The notes under the pieces are model-generated. The model made no database searches, was not told the DNA's origin, and saw only the letters and a list, made by a program, of their open reading frames with translations. Shown here piece by piece: positions 56,241-64,000 of a stretch of DNA of 64,000 nucleotides. The position numbers and the translations under genes are program-made. This DNA is from Pseudomonadota bacterium (GTDB lineage: Bacteria > Pseudomonadota > Gammaproteobacteria > Burkholderiales > Burkholderiaceae_B), in NCBI GenBank assembly GCA_023388835.1, contig JAEWFK010000156.1:4596-68595 (forward strand). Reading direction: 5' to 3'. The number at the start of each line of letters is the position of its first letter. Position 1 is the first letter of the stretch.

Positions 56241-57098
56241 ATGCGCCTGGACAAATCGCGGGAGAGCCGCAATATCGAAGACCGCCGTGGCCGACGTGTA
56301 CAACTGGGCGGGCGCGGGAAAATCGGGATCGGCAGCATAGTGCTCGCCTTGGTCGCCATCTATTTCGGTGTGGATCCCGCCGTCGTCCTGCAAAACCTCG
56401 GTGAACCGACTTCCAGCAGCGCCTACGATACATCGACGGATGCCACCCGGCAAACCCCGGAAGTCCAGTTCGTCTCGCGCGTACTGGGCGATACGGAGGA
56501 CACCTGGCACGCCTTGTTCAGCGAATATCGCCTGGGAACTTATCGGGAGCCGAAACTTGTTCTCTATAACGGGGCCACGCCCAGCGCGTGCGGCATGGGC
56601 CAAGCAGCCATGGGCCCTTTTTACTGCCCCGGCGACGCCAGCGTGTATCTGGACCTGTCTTTCTTCCAACAACTGGAACGCGATCTGAGCTCGCCCGGCG
56701 ACTTTGCCCAGGCCTACGTCATTGCGCATGAGGTCGCGCACCATGTCCAGAACCAGCTCGGCGTCATGGACCAGGTCGCCCAGACCCGTTCGCGCATGAA
56801 TTCCACCCAGGCCAACGCGTTGTCGGTACGCGTCGAACTGCAGGCCGACTGCTTTTCGGGCGTCTGGGCACACCACTCCGATTCACAGCGGGGTACGCTT
56901 GAACCCGGCGACATCGAGGAAGGGCTGAATGCCGCCGCGGCCATCGGGGACGACCGCCTTCAAAAACGCAGCCAGGGCTACGTGGTGCCCGACTCGTTCA
57001 CCCATGGCAGTTCGGCGCAGCGCGTGCGGTGGTTTACCATGGGCTACGAAACAGGCGACCCGCGCCGTTGCGACACGTTCTCTGCAAACCAGCTGTAG
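56241..57098 (+). CDS. Neutral zinc metallopeptidase, YpfJ family
   Basis: A 285-residue protein. The N-terminus carries one hydrophobic segment (IGSIVLALVAIYFG, about 28-42), the rest lies outside the inner membrane. The zinc motif HEVAHHVQNQLG is present with FYCPGDASVYLDLSFF and a late ELQADCFSGVWAHH. Probably a periplasmic peptidase of unknown substrate. It starts at ATG 56241 and is followed by tRNA-His on the same strand. Confidence 0.87.
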   Translation: MRLDKSRESRNIEDRRGRRVQLGGRGKIGIGSIVLALVAIYFGVDPAVVLQNLGEPTSSSAYDTSTDATRQTPEVQFVSRVLGDTEDTWHALFSEYRLGTYREPKLVLYNGATPSACGMGQAAMGPFYCPGDASVYLDLSFFQQLERDLSSPGDFAQAYVIAHEVAHHVQNQLGVMDQVAQTRSRMNSTQANALSVRVELQADCFSGVWAHHSDSQRGTLEPGDIEEGLNAAAAIGDDRLQKRSQGYVVPDSFTHGSSAQRVRWFTMGYETGDPRRCDTFSANQL

Positions 57099-57136
57099 CC
57101 ACTGGCAGGCGGTTGGAATAGTGTGCTAGAATCTCG

Positions 57137-57178
57137 GTTCTTTCAGTAGCCCGCATACACGCTTGCTCTTGAAAGAAC
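57137..57178 (+). repeat. 9-bp inverted repeat upstream of tRNA-His
   Basis: GTTCTTTCA (57137-57145) and TGAAAGAAC (57170-57178) flank 24 bases and end four bases before the tRNA. A TAGAAT element at 57127-57132 could be the -10 of the tRNA promoter, which would place the hairpin in the leader RNA. Confidence 0.5.
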
Positions 57179-57181
57179 AGT

Positions 57182-57258
57182 GGTGACCGTAGCTCAGTTG
57201 GTAGAGTCCCGGATTGTGATTCCGGTTGTCGTGGGTTCGAGCCCCATCGGTCACCCCA
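57182..57258 (+). tRNA. tRNA-His (GTG)
   Basis: A histidine tRNA with anticodon GTG in GATTGTGATT. The extra 5' G (G-1, base 57182) that pairs with C73 is encoded, the T-loop is GGTTCGAGC, and CCA is encoded. It is followed by a strong terminator. Confidence 0.97.
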
Positions 57259-57268
57259 GAATTCCAGT

Positions 57269-57298
57269 AAAAATGCCCGCCTTCAAGCGGGCATTTTT
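57269..57298. terminator. Bidirectional rho-independent terminator
   Basis: AAAAATGCCCGC (57269-57280), loop CTTCAA, GCGGGCATTTTT (57287-57298). T-rich tails exist on both strands, so it can end both tRNA-His and the minus-strand membrane-protein gene that stops at 57318. Confidence 0.88.
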
Positions 57299-57317
57299 AC
57301 GTCTGGGAATTGGCAAG

Positions 57318-58247
57318 CTAGTGGTGGAGATCCCGCGCAGCGCGACCGCCGACCATGGCCATCAGGCTCGCCACGAAAGCCCCGACCAGCAAAGCAGCGA
57401 ACGCCCACAGGGCAAGTGCTACAGCCGCCTTGCGAGCGGCGTCCGCCGCATCGCGGGCGGTATCGATCGCTTCCTGCCGCATCTGCTCGGCCTGGGTCAG
57501 CACTTGATCGACCCGCTCGCGCGCCTCGGTTTCAGACACATTCCCTTCTGCTGCCACGACCCGCGCCACATAATCGCGGTCTTCCGGCGTCATGTCGCCT
57601 CGGGCTGCGCTGACCGTGATCAGACGGGCCAGTTCAGCGCGCGCTGCCTGCGGATCCGCTGTCGGACTGGGTTGCTGGCCGCCGCGGAACAATTGATCAA
57701 CGAAGTAGTCGGCCGAAGGCAGGCCGGAAGCATCGCCACCACTGTCGCCACCTGATGCGGCCGCTCCGGCACCCGCGGCCGCCGTAGCCACGGTCCCCTG
57801 AGCCAGTGCCGCCCCACCCTTCGCAACGGTTCCTACCACCGCCGACATGGCTGAACCAAACAAGGCGAGGCTGACGATCGCGCTGAGCGCCCAGACTGCC
57901 AGCCCGTGCGCCGTATCACGAAAGTAGATTTCGTCCGAATAAGCCGGCGCCCACATTGGCCGCAGGCGCCCGGTGACATAGCCCGCCAGCCCATAGGCGA
58001 GGATCTGGACGACAAACATCCATACGATGGCGCCCACGCCCAGCGTCATGGCGCTCGCGCCCTCGCCTTCCTGTGGCGACATGGCGATGAAACCCAGGCC
58101 CATGCCGCCCGTCAGCAGAGTGATGGACATTGCGCAGGCGATGACCGTGCCGGCGAACACGGCGGCCCACGAGATGGCCGCTCTGGGGCGATGATGCAAG
58201 ACCGTGGACGTTCCGTCACGAGCCGTTGAAGCCGTTGAATAGGCCAT
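57318..58247 (-). CDS. Conserved multi-pass membrane protein with Ala/Gly-rich and helical extension
   Basis: A 309-residue protein with hydrophobic segments near 27-45, 65-90 and 115-145 and one near the C-terminus (about 275-300). Residues about 150-185 are Ala/Gly-rich. Residues about 195-270 are charged and helical (AEQMRQEAIDTARDAADAARKAAV). The layout resembles the PhnA-like membrane proteins that appear in stress-gene clusters; I cannot assign a function. It is followed upstream on the same strand by the 23-residue gene at 58297-58368. Confidence 0.65.
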   Translation of the reverse strand: MAYSTASTARDGTSTVLHHRPRAAISWAAVFAGTVIACAMSITLLTGGMGLGFIAMSPQEGEGASAMTLGVGAIVWMFVVQILAYGLAGYVTGRLRPMWAPAYSDEIYFRDTAHGLAVWALSAIVSLALFGSAMSAVVGTVAKGGAALAQGTVATAAAGAGAAASGGDSGGDASGLPSADYFVDQLFRGGQQPSPTADPQAARAELARLITVSAARGDMTPEDRDYVARVVAAEGNVSETEARERVDQVLTQAEQMRQEAIDTARDAADAARKAAVALALWAFAALLVGAFVASLMAMVGGRAARDLHH

Positions 58248-58296
58248 GAGACGCTCCTCTTCGTTGATGGATGTTGAGTGTGTATGTGTGACCCGC

Positions 58297-58368
58297 TCAG
58301 GTCAGCAGCGCGATCAGAATGATGATGGGAATTGGTATGCCGATAAGCCAAAGCAGAATTGCACCCAT
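58297..58368 (-). CDS. Very small hydrophobic protein, 23 residues
   Basis: The product MGAILLWLIGIPIPIIILI plus ALLT is a single membrane helix with an internal PIP kink. An AAGGAGG site stands six bases before ATG 58368, a clear translation signal for so short a frame. It precedes the 309-residue membrane-protein gene on the same strand, 49 bases away, so they may be cotranscribed. No function is known to me. Confidence 0.6.
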   Translation of the reverse strand: MGAILLWLIGIPIPIIILIALLT

Positions 58369-58518
58369 ATGTGCCTCCTTTATCGAGAGATCCACGATGT
58401 GGATACATTCCACTCGTGCGATCCGGGTTTCGGTGCAGACGCAGAGCAAAAACCGGGCCGGGGTATCGGGTAAACTCGGACATCCCTCCGACATCACCTT
58501 TGGCGACCCGGTGCATGC

Positions 58519-59973
58519 ATGACGACCCTGCAATTACTCTTCGATGAGTACTGGCCGCATCTTGCCCTGCTGCTCAGCATAGGCGTCGGCGGTACGGCCG
58601 CCGTTCATGCCGCCATGACGAAGAGCGATGTGCGCGCGGCCATTGCCTGGGTGGGGGTCATCATCATGTCGCCCCTGCTGGGGCCACTGGTCTATCTGAT
58701 CGCGGGCATCAACCGCATCCGGCATGACCACATATCGGATCAACGCAACCGCAGTCTTCGCCAGTACACGTCAAGCACCACACTGGCGCCGATCGACATT
58801 GCGCAACTGGCCGCACCGCAATTCACCTCGCTTCATACACTGAGCAACCGTGTCAGCCGTTTCCCCCTGCGCGCAGGCAATCACGTGCGCATCCTGCAAA
58901 GCGGCGACCAGACTTACCCGGCGATGATCGCGGCCATCGACGCCGCCGAGAAGACCATTGCGCTGGAAACCTATATCTTCGACAACGATACGCAGGGCCG
59001 GCTGTTTGTCGCGGCACTCGCGCGGGCCCGTGAGCGAGGGGTGCAGATCCGTGTGCTGATCGACGCGATCGGCGTGCGTTACTCACAGCCTGCCATCACA
59101 TGGTCGCTGCGGCGCAACGGCATTCCGTACGCGCTGTTCATGACCAATCCACTGGGCATGCGCATGCCCTACGCAAACCTGCGCAGCCACCGCAAAATAC
59201 TTGTCGTGGATGGCCGGGTCGGCTTCACCGGCGGCATGAACATCCGCGAAAATTTCGTCTCCACTGTGGCCGGCGTCCACACGGCCAACGATGCCCACTT
59301 CCGTGTCGAAGGCCCGGTGGTGATTCAGCTCATGGCCATCTTCGCGCATGACTGGGAATTCACCACCAAGGAAACCCTGGCGTTCGACCAGTGGGTGGCG
59401 CATGACTGGGATCCCCCCACGCCGCACGTCGCCGCGCGCTGCATCCACTCCGGCCCGGACCGCTATGTCGCCAGTACTCATCATCTGCTGCTGGGCGCTT
59501 TCGCCGTGGCACAGCATCACATCCGCATCCAGTCGCCCTACTTCCTGCCGGATCAGGTCCTGCTGGGGGCCATCAACACCGCCGCGCGCCGCGGCGTGCA
59601 GGTGGACATCGTGATCCCCGGGCAGAACAATCTGCGCCTGGTGAACTATGCCATGACGGCGCAACTCGATCAGGTCTTGCGTTCGGGATGTCGAGTCTGG
59701 CGGGCGGTCGGCAATTTCAACCATGCAAAGCTCACCACAATCGACGGTGCGTGGTCGCTGATCGGGTCGTCCAATCTTGATCCCCGCAGCTTGCGGCTGA
59801 ATTTTGAGCTGGACATGGAGCTCTACAGCCGCAGCGTGGCGCGCCAGATCGAAGACCTGATCGATCTCGAGATCGCGCACTCGGAAGCGATCACGCTGGA
59901 GTCCCTGGCCTCCATTCCGTTTCGAAAGCGGCTACGTAACCGCATCATCTGGCTGGCGAGCCCCTACCTGTAG
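58519..59973 (+). CDS. cls: Cardiolipin synthase
   Basis: A 484-residue phospholipase-D superfamily enzyme. Two N-terminal membrane helices (about 10-35 and 40-60) lead into two HKD motifs: H-x-K in LRSHRKILVVDG and in FNHAKLTTIDG, each followed by GSSN/GGMN blocks. It joins two phosphatidylglycerols into cardiolipin and glycerol at the inner membrane. Length fits the ClsA type. It starts at ATG 58519. Confidence 0.95.
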   Translation: MTTLQLLFDEYWPHLALLLSIGVGGTAAVHAAMTKSDVRAAIAWVGVIIMSPLLGPLVYLIAGINRIRHDHISDQRNRSLRQYTSSTTLAPIDIAQLAAPQFTSLHTLSNRVSRFPLRAGNHVRILQSGDQTYPAMIAAIDAAEKTIALETYIFDNDTQGRLFVAALARARERGVQIRVLIDAIGVRYSQPAITWSLRRNGIPYALFMTNPLGMRMPYANLRSHRKILVVDGRVGFTGGMNIRENFVSTVAGVHTANDAHFRVEGPVVIQLMAIFAHDWEFTTKETLAFDQWVAHDWDPPTPHVAARCIHSGPDRYVASTHHLLLGAFAVAQHHIRIQSPYFLPDQVLLGAINTAARRGVQVDIVIPGQNNLRLVNYAMTAQLDQVLRSGCRVWRAVGNFNHAKLTTIDGAWSLIGSSNLDPRSLRLNFELDMELYSRSVARQIEDLIDLEIAHSEAITLESLASIPFRKRLRNRIIWLASPYL

Positions 59974-60038
59974 CCCCGCCTGGCAGGCGCGCGTCGTATG
60001 CAAAGCGTCCATACCAATGCGCCCGCCGCTCCCATCGA

Positions 60039-61568
60039 TCAGTGCGCCCACTCGGTACGAAGCAGGTTCTTCTGTACTTTGCCCATGGTGTTGCGGGGCA
60101 ACTCGTGCACTATCCGCAACTGCTTGGGCACCTTGAACGCAGCCAGCCGCTGCTTCAGATCGGCGATCATTTCAGCGGCGTCAAGCTTGGCTTCCCCACG
60201 CGGCACCACCACCGCCACGACGGCCTCGCCGAAGTCTGGATGCGGCACGCCGATCACGGCGGACTCCAGCACGCCCGGCATTTCGTCGATCATCAGCTCG
60301 ACCTCCTTGGGGTACACGTTATAGCCACCGGAAATGATCAGGTCCTTGCTGCGGCCAACGATGCTCAAGTAGTTGTCCGGCACCGCATCGCCGCCGAATC
60401 GCCCCATATCACCTGTACGAAACCAGCCATCGGCGGTGAATTCCTCGCGGGTCTTCTCCGGCATGCGCCAATAGCCGGAAAACACATTGGCTCCTTGCAC
60501 CTGCACGTGGCCGGTCTCGCCCACGGGAAGCGGACTATCCTCGTCGTCCATCACCCGTACCGACACTCCTGGCAGCGCCACTCCCACGGTCCCGCCGAGT
60601 CGAGGCCCCGTGGCGGAATCGTAAGGATTGGAAGCGAGCATATTGGTTTCGCTCATGCCATAGCGTTCCAGTATGGTGTGGCCCGTACGCTCACGAAAGG
60701 TGTTGAAGGTGTCCGTGAGCAGCGGCGCCGAGCCCGACACGAACAGCCGCATGTTCTCGCACTGCTCGCGACCGAAGCGCGGGTCCGCCAACAGCCGCAC
60801 ATAATACGTGGGCACCCCCATCATGACCGTGCACTGCGGCAGGTACTGCAGAACGTGATCGACGTTCATCGAGGGCAGCCAGATCATGGTTGCACCGGCG
60901 TACAAAGCACCGTGCGCCGCGACGAACAGCCCATGCACGTGAAAGATGGGCAACATATGCAGCAGGACGTCGTCTGCCTGCCATTCCCAGAAACCGTGCA
61001 ATGACCGGGTGTTCGCCATCAAGTTCTCATGCGAAAGCATCGCCCCTTTGCTGCGGCCCGTCGTTCCCGAGGTATACAGGATCGCTGCCAGTTCATCGGG
61101 CGCGCTGCTGACTGTCTCGAAGGTATCGGGCAGACTGGCCGCTGCCATGGCCAAGGTGCCGTTGCCATCGGCATCCAATGTATAGACTTGAGCCCCTCCC
61201 ATACGCTCTGCAAGTCCCTGCACCCATGACGCATTGGCCCCATCGCAAACAACGACGGACGGCTCGGCATCGCCAAGAAAGTATTCGACTTCACCGGCCT
61301 TGTAAGCGGAATTGAGCGGCAGATAGACGAAACCCGCCCGCAGAGTACCCAGATACAGCATGAGCGCTTCGGGAGACTTCTCCACCTGGACTGCCACGCG
61401 TGCGCCGGGCGGCAGATTCAATGCCGCCAGCAGGCTCGCATAACGGGCGCTCATCCCATCCACGTCATTCCATGTATAGCTGCGCTGCGGGGTGATGATG
61501 GCCGCTGCGGAGCGGTCGACGGGAAACCCCGCTTCCAGACAGGCATACACGTTGGCGTTGTTTTCCAT
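60039..61568 (-). CDS. matB: Malonyl-CoA synthetase (malonate--CoA ligase)
   Basis: A 509-residue ANL-superfamily ligase. The AMP-binding P-loop LYTSGTTGRSKGAMLSH, A5 ERYGMSETNM and the A10 lysine in LPRNTMGKVQKN are intact. The pattern VPLNSAYKAGEVEYFLGDAEPSVVV fits the MatB branch. It activates malonate to malonyl-CoA with ATP. No matA or matC is present in the window. It is convergent with cls and divergent from paaX. Confidence 0.9.
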   Translation of the reverse strand: MENNANVYACLEAGFPVDRSAAAIITPQRSYTWNDVDGMSARYASLLAALNLPPGARVAVQVEKSPEALMLYLGTLRAGFVYLPLNSAYKAGEVEYFLGDAEPSVVVCDGANASWVQGLAERMGGAQVYTLDADGNGTLAMAAASLPDTFETVSSAPDELAAILYTSGTTGRSKGAMLSHENLMANTRSLHGFWEWQADDVLLHMLPIFHVHGLFVAAHGALYAGATMIWLPSMNVDHVLQYLPQCTVMMGVPTYYVRLLADPRFGREQCENMRLFVSGSAPLLTDTFNTFRERTGHTILERYGMSETNMLASNPYDSATGPRLGGTVGVALPGVSVRVMDDEDSPLPVGETGHVQVQGANVFSGYWRMPEKTREEFTADGWFRTGDMGRFGGDAVPDNYLSIVGRSKDLIISGGYNVYPKEVELMIDEMPGVLESAVIGVPHPDFGEAVVAVVVPRGEAKLDAAEMIADLKQRLAAFKVPKQLRIVHELPRNTMGKVQKNLLRTEWAH

Positions 61569-61716
61569 GCTCTTCTTCTCCGACGGATGACCACAGCGCG
61601 TGCCGCAAATCGTGATACGGATTTCAGCTTATGCCTGCGATCCTGCATAATGATGGACGAATGCGTCACGTTAACATTGTCGGCTCCCTTAAGGCGTGCC
61701 GCTCCCTCTGATAACA

Positions 61717-62658
61717 ATGCCAAGAAAACAGCCGCTCGTCCTGCAGGAATGGTCTGACCGTTTTCTGGAGCTGAACCCGCCGCGAGCCAAGTCTCTGGTC
61801 ATGACGCTTTTCGGAGACGCCATACGTCCCCACGGCGGCGCTCTGTGGCTGGGAAGTCTGATACGGCTGCTTGCCCCCTTTGGCATCAACGACCGGCTCG
61901 TCCGCACCAGCGTCTTTCGCCTGGCCGAAGACGGTTGGCTGAGCGGACGCCGCGAAGGCCGACGCAGCCTCTACACTCTGCGGGACAGCGCGGTGCGCCG
62001 GTTCACCCGGGCCTACAGGCGCGTGTATTCGCCCACCTACCTTGCCTGGCCGGGATACTGGACCCTGGTATTTGCGACCACGGGCACGCTGAATCCCCAG
62101 ACGCGCAGCGAACTGCGCAAGGAACTGAATTGGGAAGGATTCAGCGCTCTGTCGTCCACCGTGTTCGTCCACCCGAACCCGGACCGCGAGACCCTGCAGG
62201 AAATCCTGACGGCCTACGATGTGCATCGCGACGTGTTCGTGAGCACGATGGAGCAGGCGCCCGACATCGAATGCCGCCCTCTTCCTGAGCTTGTCAATGA
62301 GTACTGGCCGCTGGAAGAAATCAGCCACAACTATCGCGGCTTCATTGACCACTTCGGCGGGCTACCGGCCGCCATCCAGGCGGCGCCTTCCGCGCTGACG
62401 CCGGAATTGGCTTTCACCATCCGCAGTCTGCTGATCCACGAGTACCGAAGGGCGCTGCTGCATGACCCGCGTCTGCCCATTGAGTTGCTGCCCAGCGACT
62501 GGGCCGGCAAGACCGCGTATGAACTGTGCAGGGACGTCTATGCCGCCACGGCAAGACCGGCCGGCGAATACATCATGGAAGCCCTGCGCGAGGAAGACCC
62601 GCAGGCCACGCCCGCAGCCGACTTCTTCTACGAGCGCTTCGGAGGCCTGCCGCGCTAG
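61717..62658 (+). CDS. paaX: PaaX-family transcriptional repressor
   Basis: A 313-residue repressor with an N-terminal winged helix ([23 protein letters not shown]... [13 protein letters not shown]) and the PaaX C-terminal domain. In E. coli it represses phenylacetate catabolism until phenylacetyl-CoA binds. No paa structural gene is visible here, and it is divergent from matB, so it may control that gene. The start was taken at ATG 61717 ([12 protein letters not shown]); a GTG at 61696 is also possible. The stop overlaps the bioB stop by 4 bases. Confidence 0.87.
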   Translation: MPRKQPLVLQEWSDRFLELNPPRAKSLVMTLFGDAIRPHGGALWLGSLIRLLAPFGINDRLVRTSVFRLAEDGWLSGRREGRRSLYTLRDSAVRRFTRAYRRVYSPTYLAWPGYWTLVFATTGTLNPQTRSELRKELNWEGFSALSSTVFVHPNPDRETLQEILTAYDVHRDVFVSTMEQAPDIECRPLPELVNEYWPLEEISHNYRGFIDHFGGLPAAIQAAPSALTPELAFTIRSLLIHEYRRALLHDPRLPIELLPSDWAGKTAYELCRDVYAATARPAGEYIMEALREEDPQATPAADFFYERFGGLPR

Positions 62659-63635
62659 GAAGCTGCCGCCGTGCCGCCCATCACATTGAGTCCCAGCCGC
62701 GCCATCAAAGCCCTATCCTTTTCCTGTTGGGGGTTCGCGGTGGTCAGCAGCTCGTCGCCGTAGAAAATGGAGTTTGCGCCCGCCATGAAGCACAGTGCCT
62801 GCATGGTGTCGCTCATCTCCGTGCGCCCCGCCGATAGGCGCAGGACGGCGCGCGGCATGGCAATGCGTGCCGCCGCGATTGTGCGGACGAATTCGAATTC
62901 ATCCACCGCGGGTACGTCCGCCAAAGGCGTGCCTTCCACATGCACCAGATTGTTGATGGGCACGGATTCGGGATACGGGTTCAAGTTCGCCAGTTGCGCG
63001 ATCAGACCCGCGCGCTCGCGTCGCGACTCGCCCAAACCCACAATGCCCCCGCAGCAAACCTTGATGCCAGCATCGCGTACTGCTTCGAGCGTGTCCAACC
63101 TGTCCTGGTAGGTACGGGTCGTGATGATGTTGCCGTAGAACTCGGGCGAGGTATCCAGATTGTGGTTGTAGTAGTCCAGCCCGGCATCGCGCAGGCGCTC
63201 GGCCTGCCCTGCCTTGAGCATCCCCAGGGTCACGCAGGTCTCCATGCCCAGCGCCTTGACCGCCGACACCATCTCCACCACATCGTCCAGTTGCCGCGCC
63301 GTGGGAGAGCGCCACGCCGCACCCATGCAGAAGCGCTGGGCGCCCTGTTCACGGGCGACCCTGGCGGCAGCAATCACTGTCTCGAGTGCGGCCGTCTTGC
63401 TTACTTGAAGACCGGTGTCATGGTGCCGCGACTGCGGGCAATATGCACAGTCCTCGGGACAGGCACCCGTCTTGATGGAAAGCAGTCTCGAAAGCTGGAC
63501 TTCGTTGGCCGCATGGTGCGCGCGATGCGCTTCCTGCGCCTTGTGGATCAAGTCCAGGAAAGGGGTCTCGAACAGACTGAGAATCGAAGTGACACCCCAT
63601 GTTGCGGTTTCCCGGGTAAGCGCCGTAGCTTCCAT
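62655..63635 (-). CDS. bioB: Biotin synthase
   Basis: A 326-residue radical-SAM enzyme that inserts sulfur into dethiobiotin. The 4Fe-4S motif is C59-x3-C63-x2-C66 ([13 protein letters not shown]), and the auxiliary 2Fe-2S ligands include the Cys in ETCVTLGM and CCGG regions, with the conserved Arg in LRLSAGR. Length fits. It is convergent with paaX; no other bio gene is in the window. accA, whose complex needs biotin, is at 15.3 kb. Confidence 0.97.
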   Translation of the reverse strand: MEATALTRETATWGVTSILSLFETPFLDLIHKAQEAHRAHHAANEVQLSRLLSIKTGACPEDCAYCPQSRHHDTGLQVSKTAALETVIAAARVAREQGAQRFCMGAAWRSPTARQLDDVVEMVSAVKALGMETCVTLGMLKAGQAERLRDAGLDYYNHNLDTSPEFYGNIITTRTYQDRLDTLEAVRDAGIKVCCGGIVGLGESRRERAGLIAQLANLNPYPESVPINNLVHVEGTPLADVPAVDEFEFVRTIAAARIAMPRAVLRLSAGRTEMSDTMQALCFMAGANSIFYGDELLTTANPQQEKDRALMARLGLNVMGGTAAAS

Positions 63636-63867
63636 AATGACCTCCGGTGGAATGGAAAAATGGAAGCCATCCTAGGAACAGGCTCACTCCCTCGCAAACA
63701 GCCCCCAGACCGAAGGACTGACGGAAGAAGGTGGTTTTCCGCGAACCGACTTGATTTCGGCCGCAATTTCCCGAAAACGGCATCGCAGGGCGTTCTCGGG
63801 GGTCTTACACCCATTTGTATCAATTTGAGTCAGACAAGGGCCAGGGCCGTTTGGGTGCTGTGCAGAG

Positions 63868-63944
63868 TGGCGCGGCAGGAGGGTCTCGAACCCCCGACCT
63901 CAGGCTTAGAAGGCCCGTGCTCTATCCAGCTGAGCTACTGCCGC
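63868..63944 (-). tRNA. tRNA-Arg (TCT)
   Basis: A 77-nt tRNA with acceptor stem GCGGCAG/CTGCCGC, anticodon TCT in CTTCTAA, T-loop GGTTCGAGACC and encoded CCA. It reads AGA/AGG codons. It lies upstream of bioB on the same strand, separated by about 230 bases in which I recognise no gene. Confidence 0.97.
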
Positions 63945-64000
63945 CACGTGATGGAGCGTGCATTTTACCGCCCTCCTCGCAAAGCTCAAATCGCAGGCAC

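Noticed and set aside
57099..57181. tRNA-His promoter with defined -35
   Set aside because: TAGAAT is a plausible -10 but no -35 with correct spacing could be seen, so only the -10 is mentioned.
63636..63867. A gene or BirA operator before bioB
   Set aside because: No open frame with a start signal and no BirA-like TTGTAAACC palindrome was seen in this 232-base stretch.

Overview
The window is GC-rich, densely packed bacterial chromosome. Gene content and order (tilS-accA-cysS, bamC-dapA-type neighbourhoods, a Bug/TctC solute-binding protein, an L-threonine catabolic pair, PaaX, MatB) suggest a betaproteobacterium, most likely of the family Alcaligenaceae (Bordetella/Achromobacter/Pusillimonas-like). 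This placement is inference from gene families, not a phylogenetic result. I see no prophage, insertion sequence, CRISPR array or rRNA.

Region 1 (1-6.5 kb) is the most unusual part. It holds a 5'-truncated heme-oxygenase-like diiron protein with an intact-looking ligand pattern, an aldehyde dehydrogenase, a GlcG/HbpS-like protein, a flavin reductase carrying its own 2Fe-2S domain, two further small 2Fe-2S ferredoxins with an unrecognised 99-residue protein between them, and an ornithine cyclodeaminase-family enzyme. Together they look like an oxygenase with a dedicated electron-transfer chain plus enzymes for an aldehyde and an imine/amino acid product. I cannot name the substrate. The one long gene-poor stretch (3951-4560) lies inside this cluster and carries two copies of a GTATACAA octamer, one on each side.

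Region 2 (6.6-18.4 kb) carries a secreted metallo-beta-lactamase-fold protein, small envelope and EF-hand proteins, a LysR regulator divergent from an omega-aminotransferase, a secreted endonuclease, a cold-shock protein with a TTG start, tRNA-Ser, and then lysC, tilS, accA, a DNA glycosylase and cysS.

Region 3 (18.5-28.4 kb) has a TPR protein, a cyclophilin that looks like a signal peptide joined to a cytoplasmic PpiB, lpxH, a UraA-fold permease with a C-terminal RsbW-like domain next to a beta-carbonic anhydrase, uppP, a TerC-CBS protein, suhB, trmJ and a Bug protein.

Region 4 (28.4-32.9 kb) looks like an envelope-stress cassette: an MscS channel, a 48-residue membrane protein, a glycine-zipper lipoprotein, a PRC-barrel protein with a long low-complexity linker, a small ESFPASDP protein, a DUF3182 protein and a hydrolase.

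Region 5 (32.9-46.7 kb) has a luciferase-like oxidoreductase, a YggS-family protein, a copper regulon (copZ, and a copA-cueR operon) with two well-formed CueR-type promoters, an acyl-CoA dehydrogenase, cytochrome b561, the tdh-kbl threonine operon with a divergent XRE-cupin regulator, a frameshifted monooxygenase-domain gene, and a sorbosone-dehydrogenase-like lipoprotein.

Region 6 (46.7-64 kb) is mostly housekeeping: mutS, an AraC-methyltransferase fusion beside alkB (alkylation repair), a ribosomal oxygenase-like protein, bamC, dapA, a site-2 protease, a Sua5/YciO protein, a YpfJ-like metallopeptidase, tRNA-His, a cardiolipin synthase, matB, paaX, bioB and tRNA-Arg.
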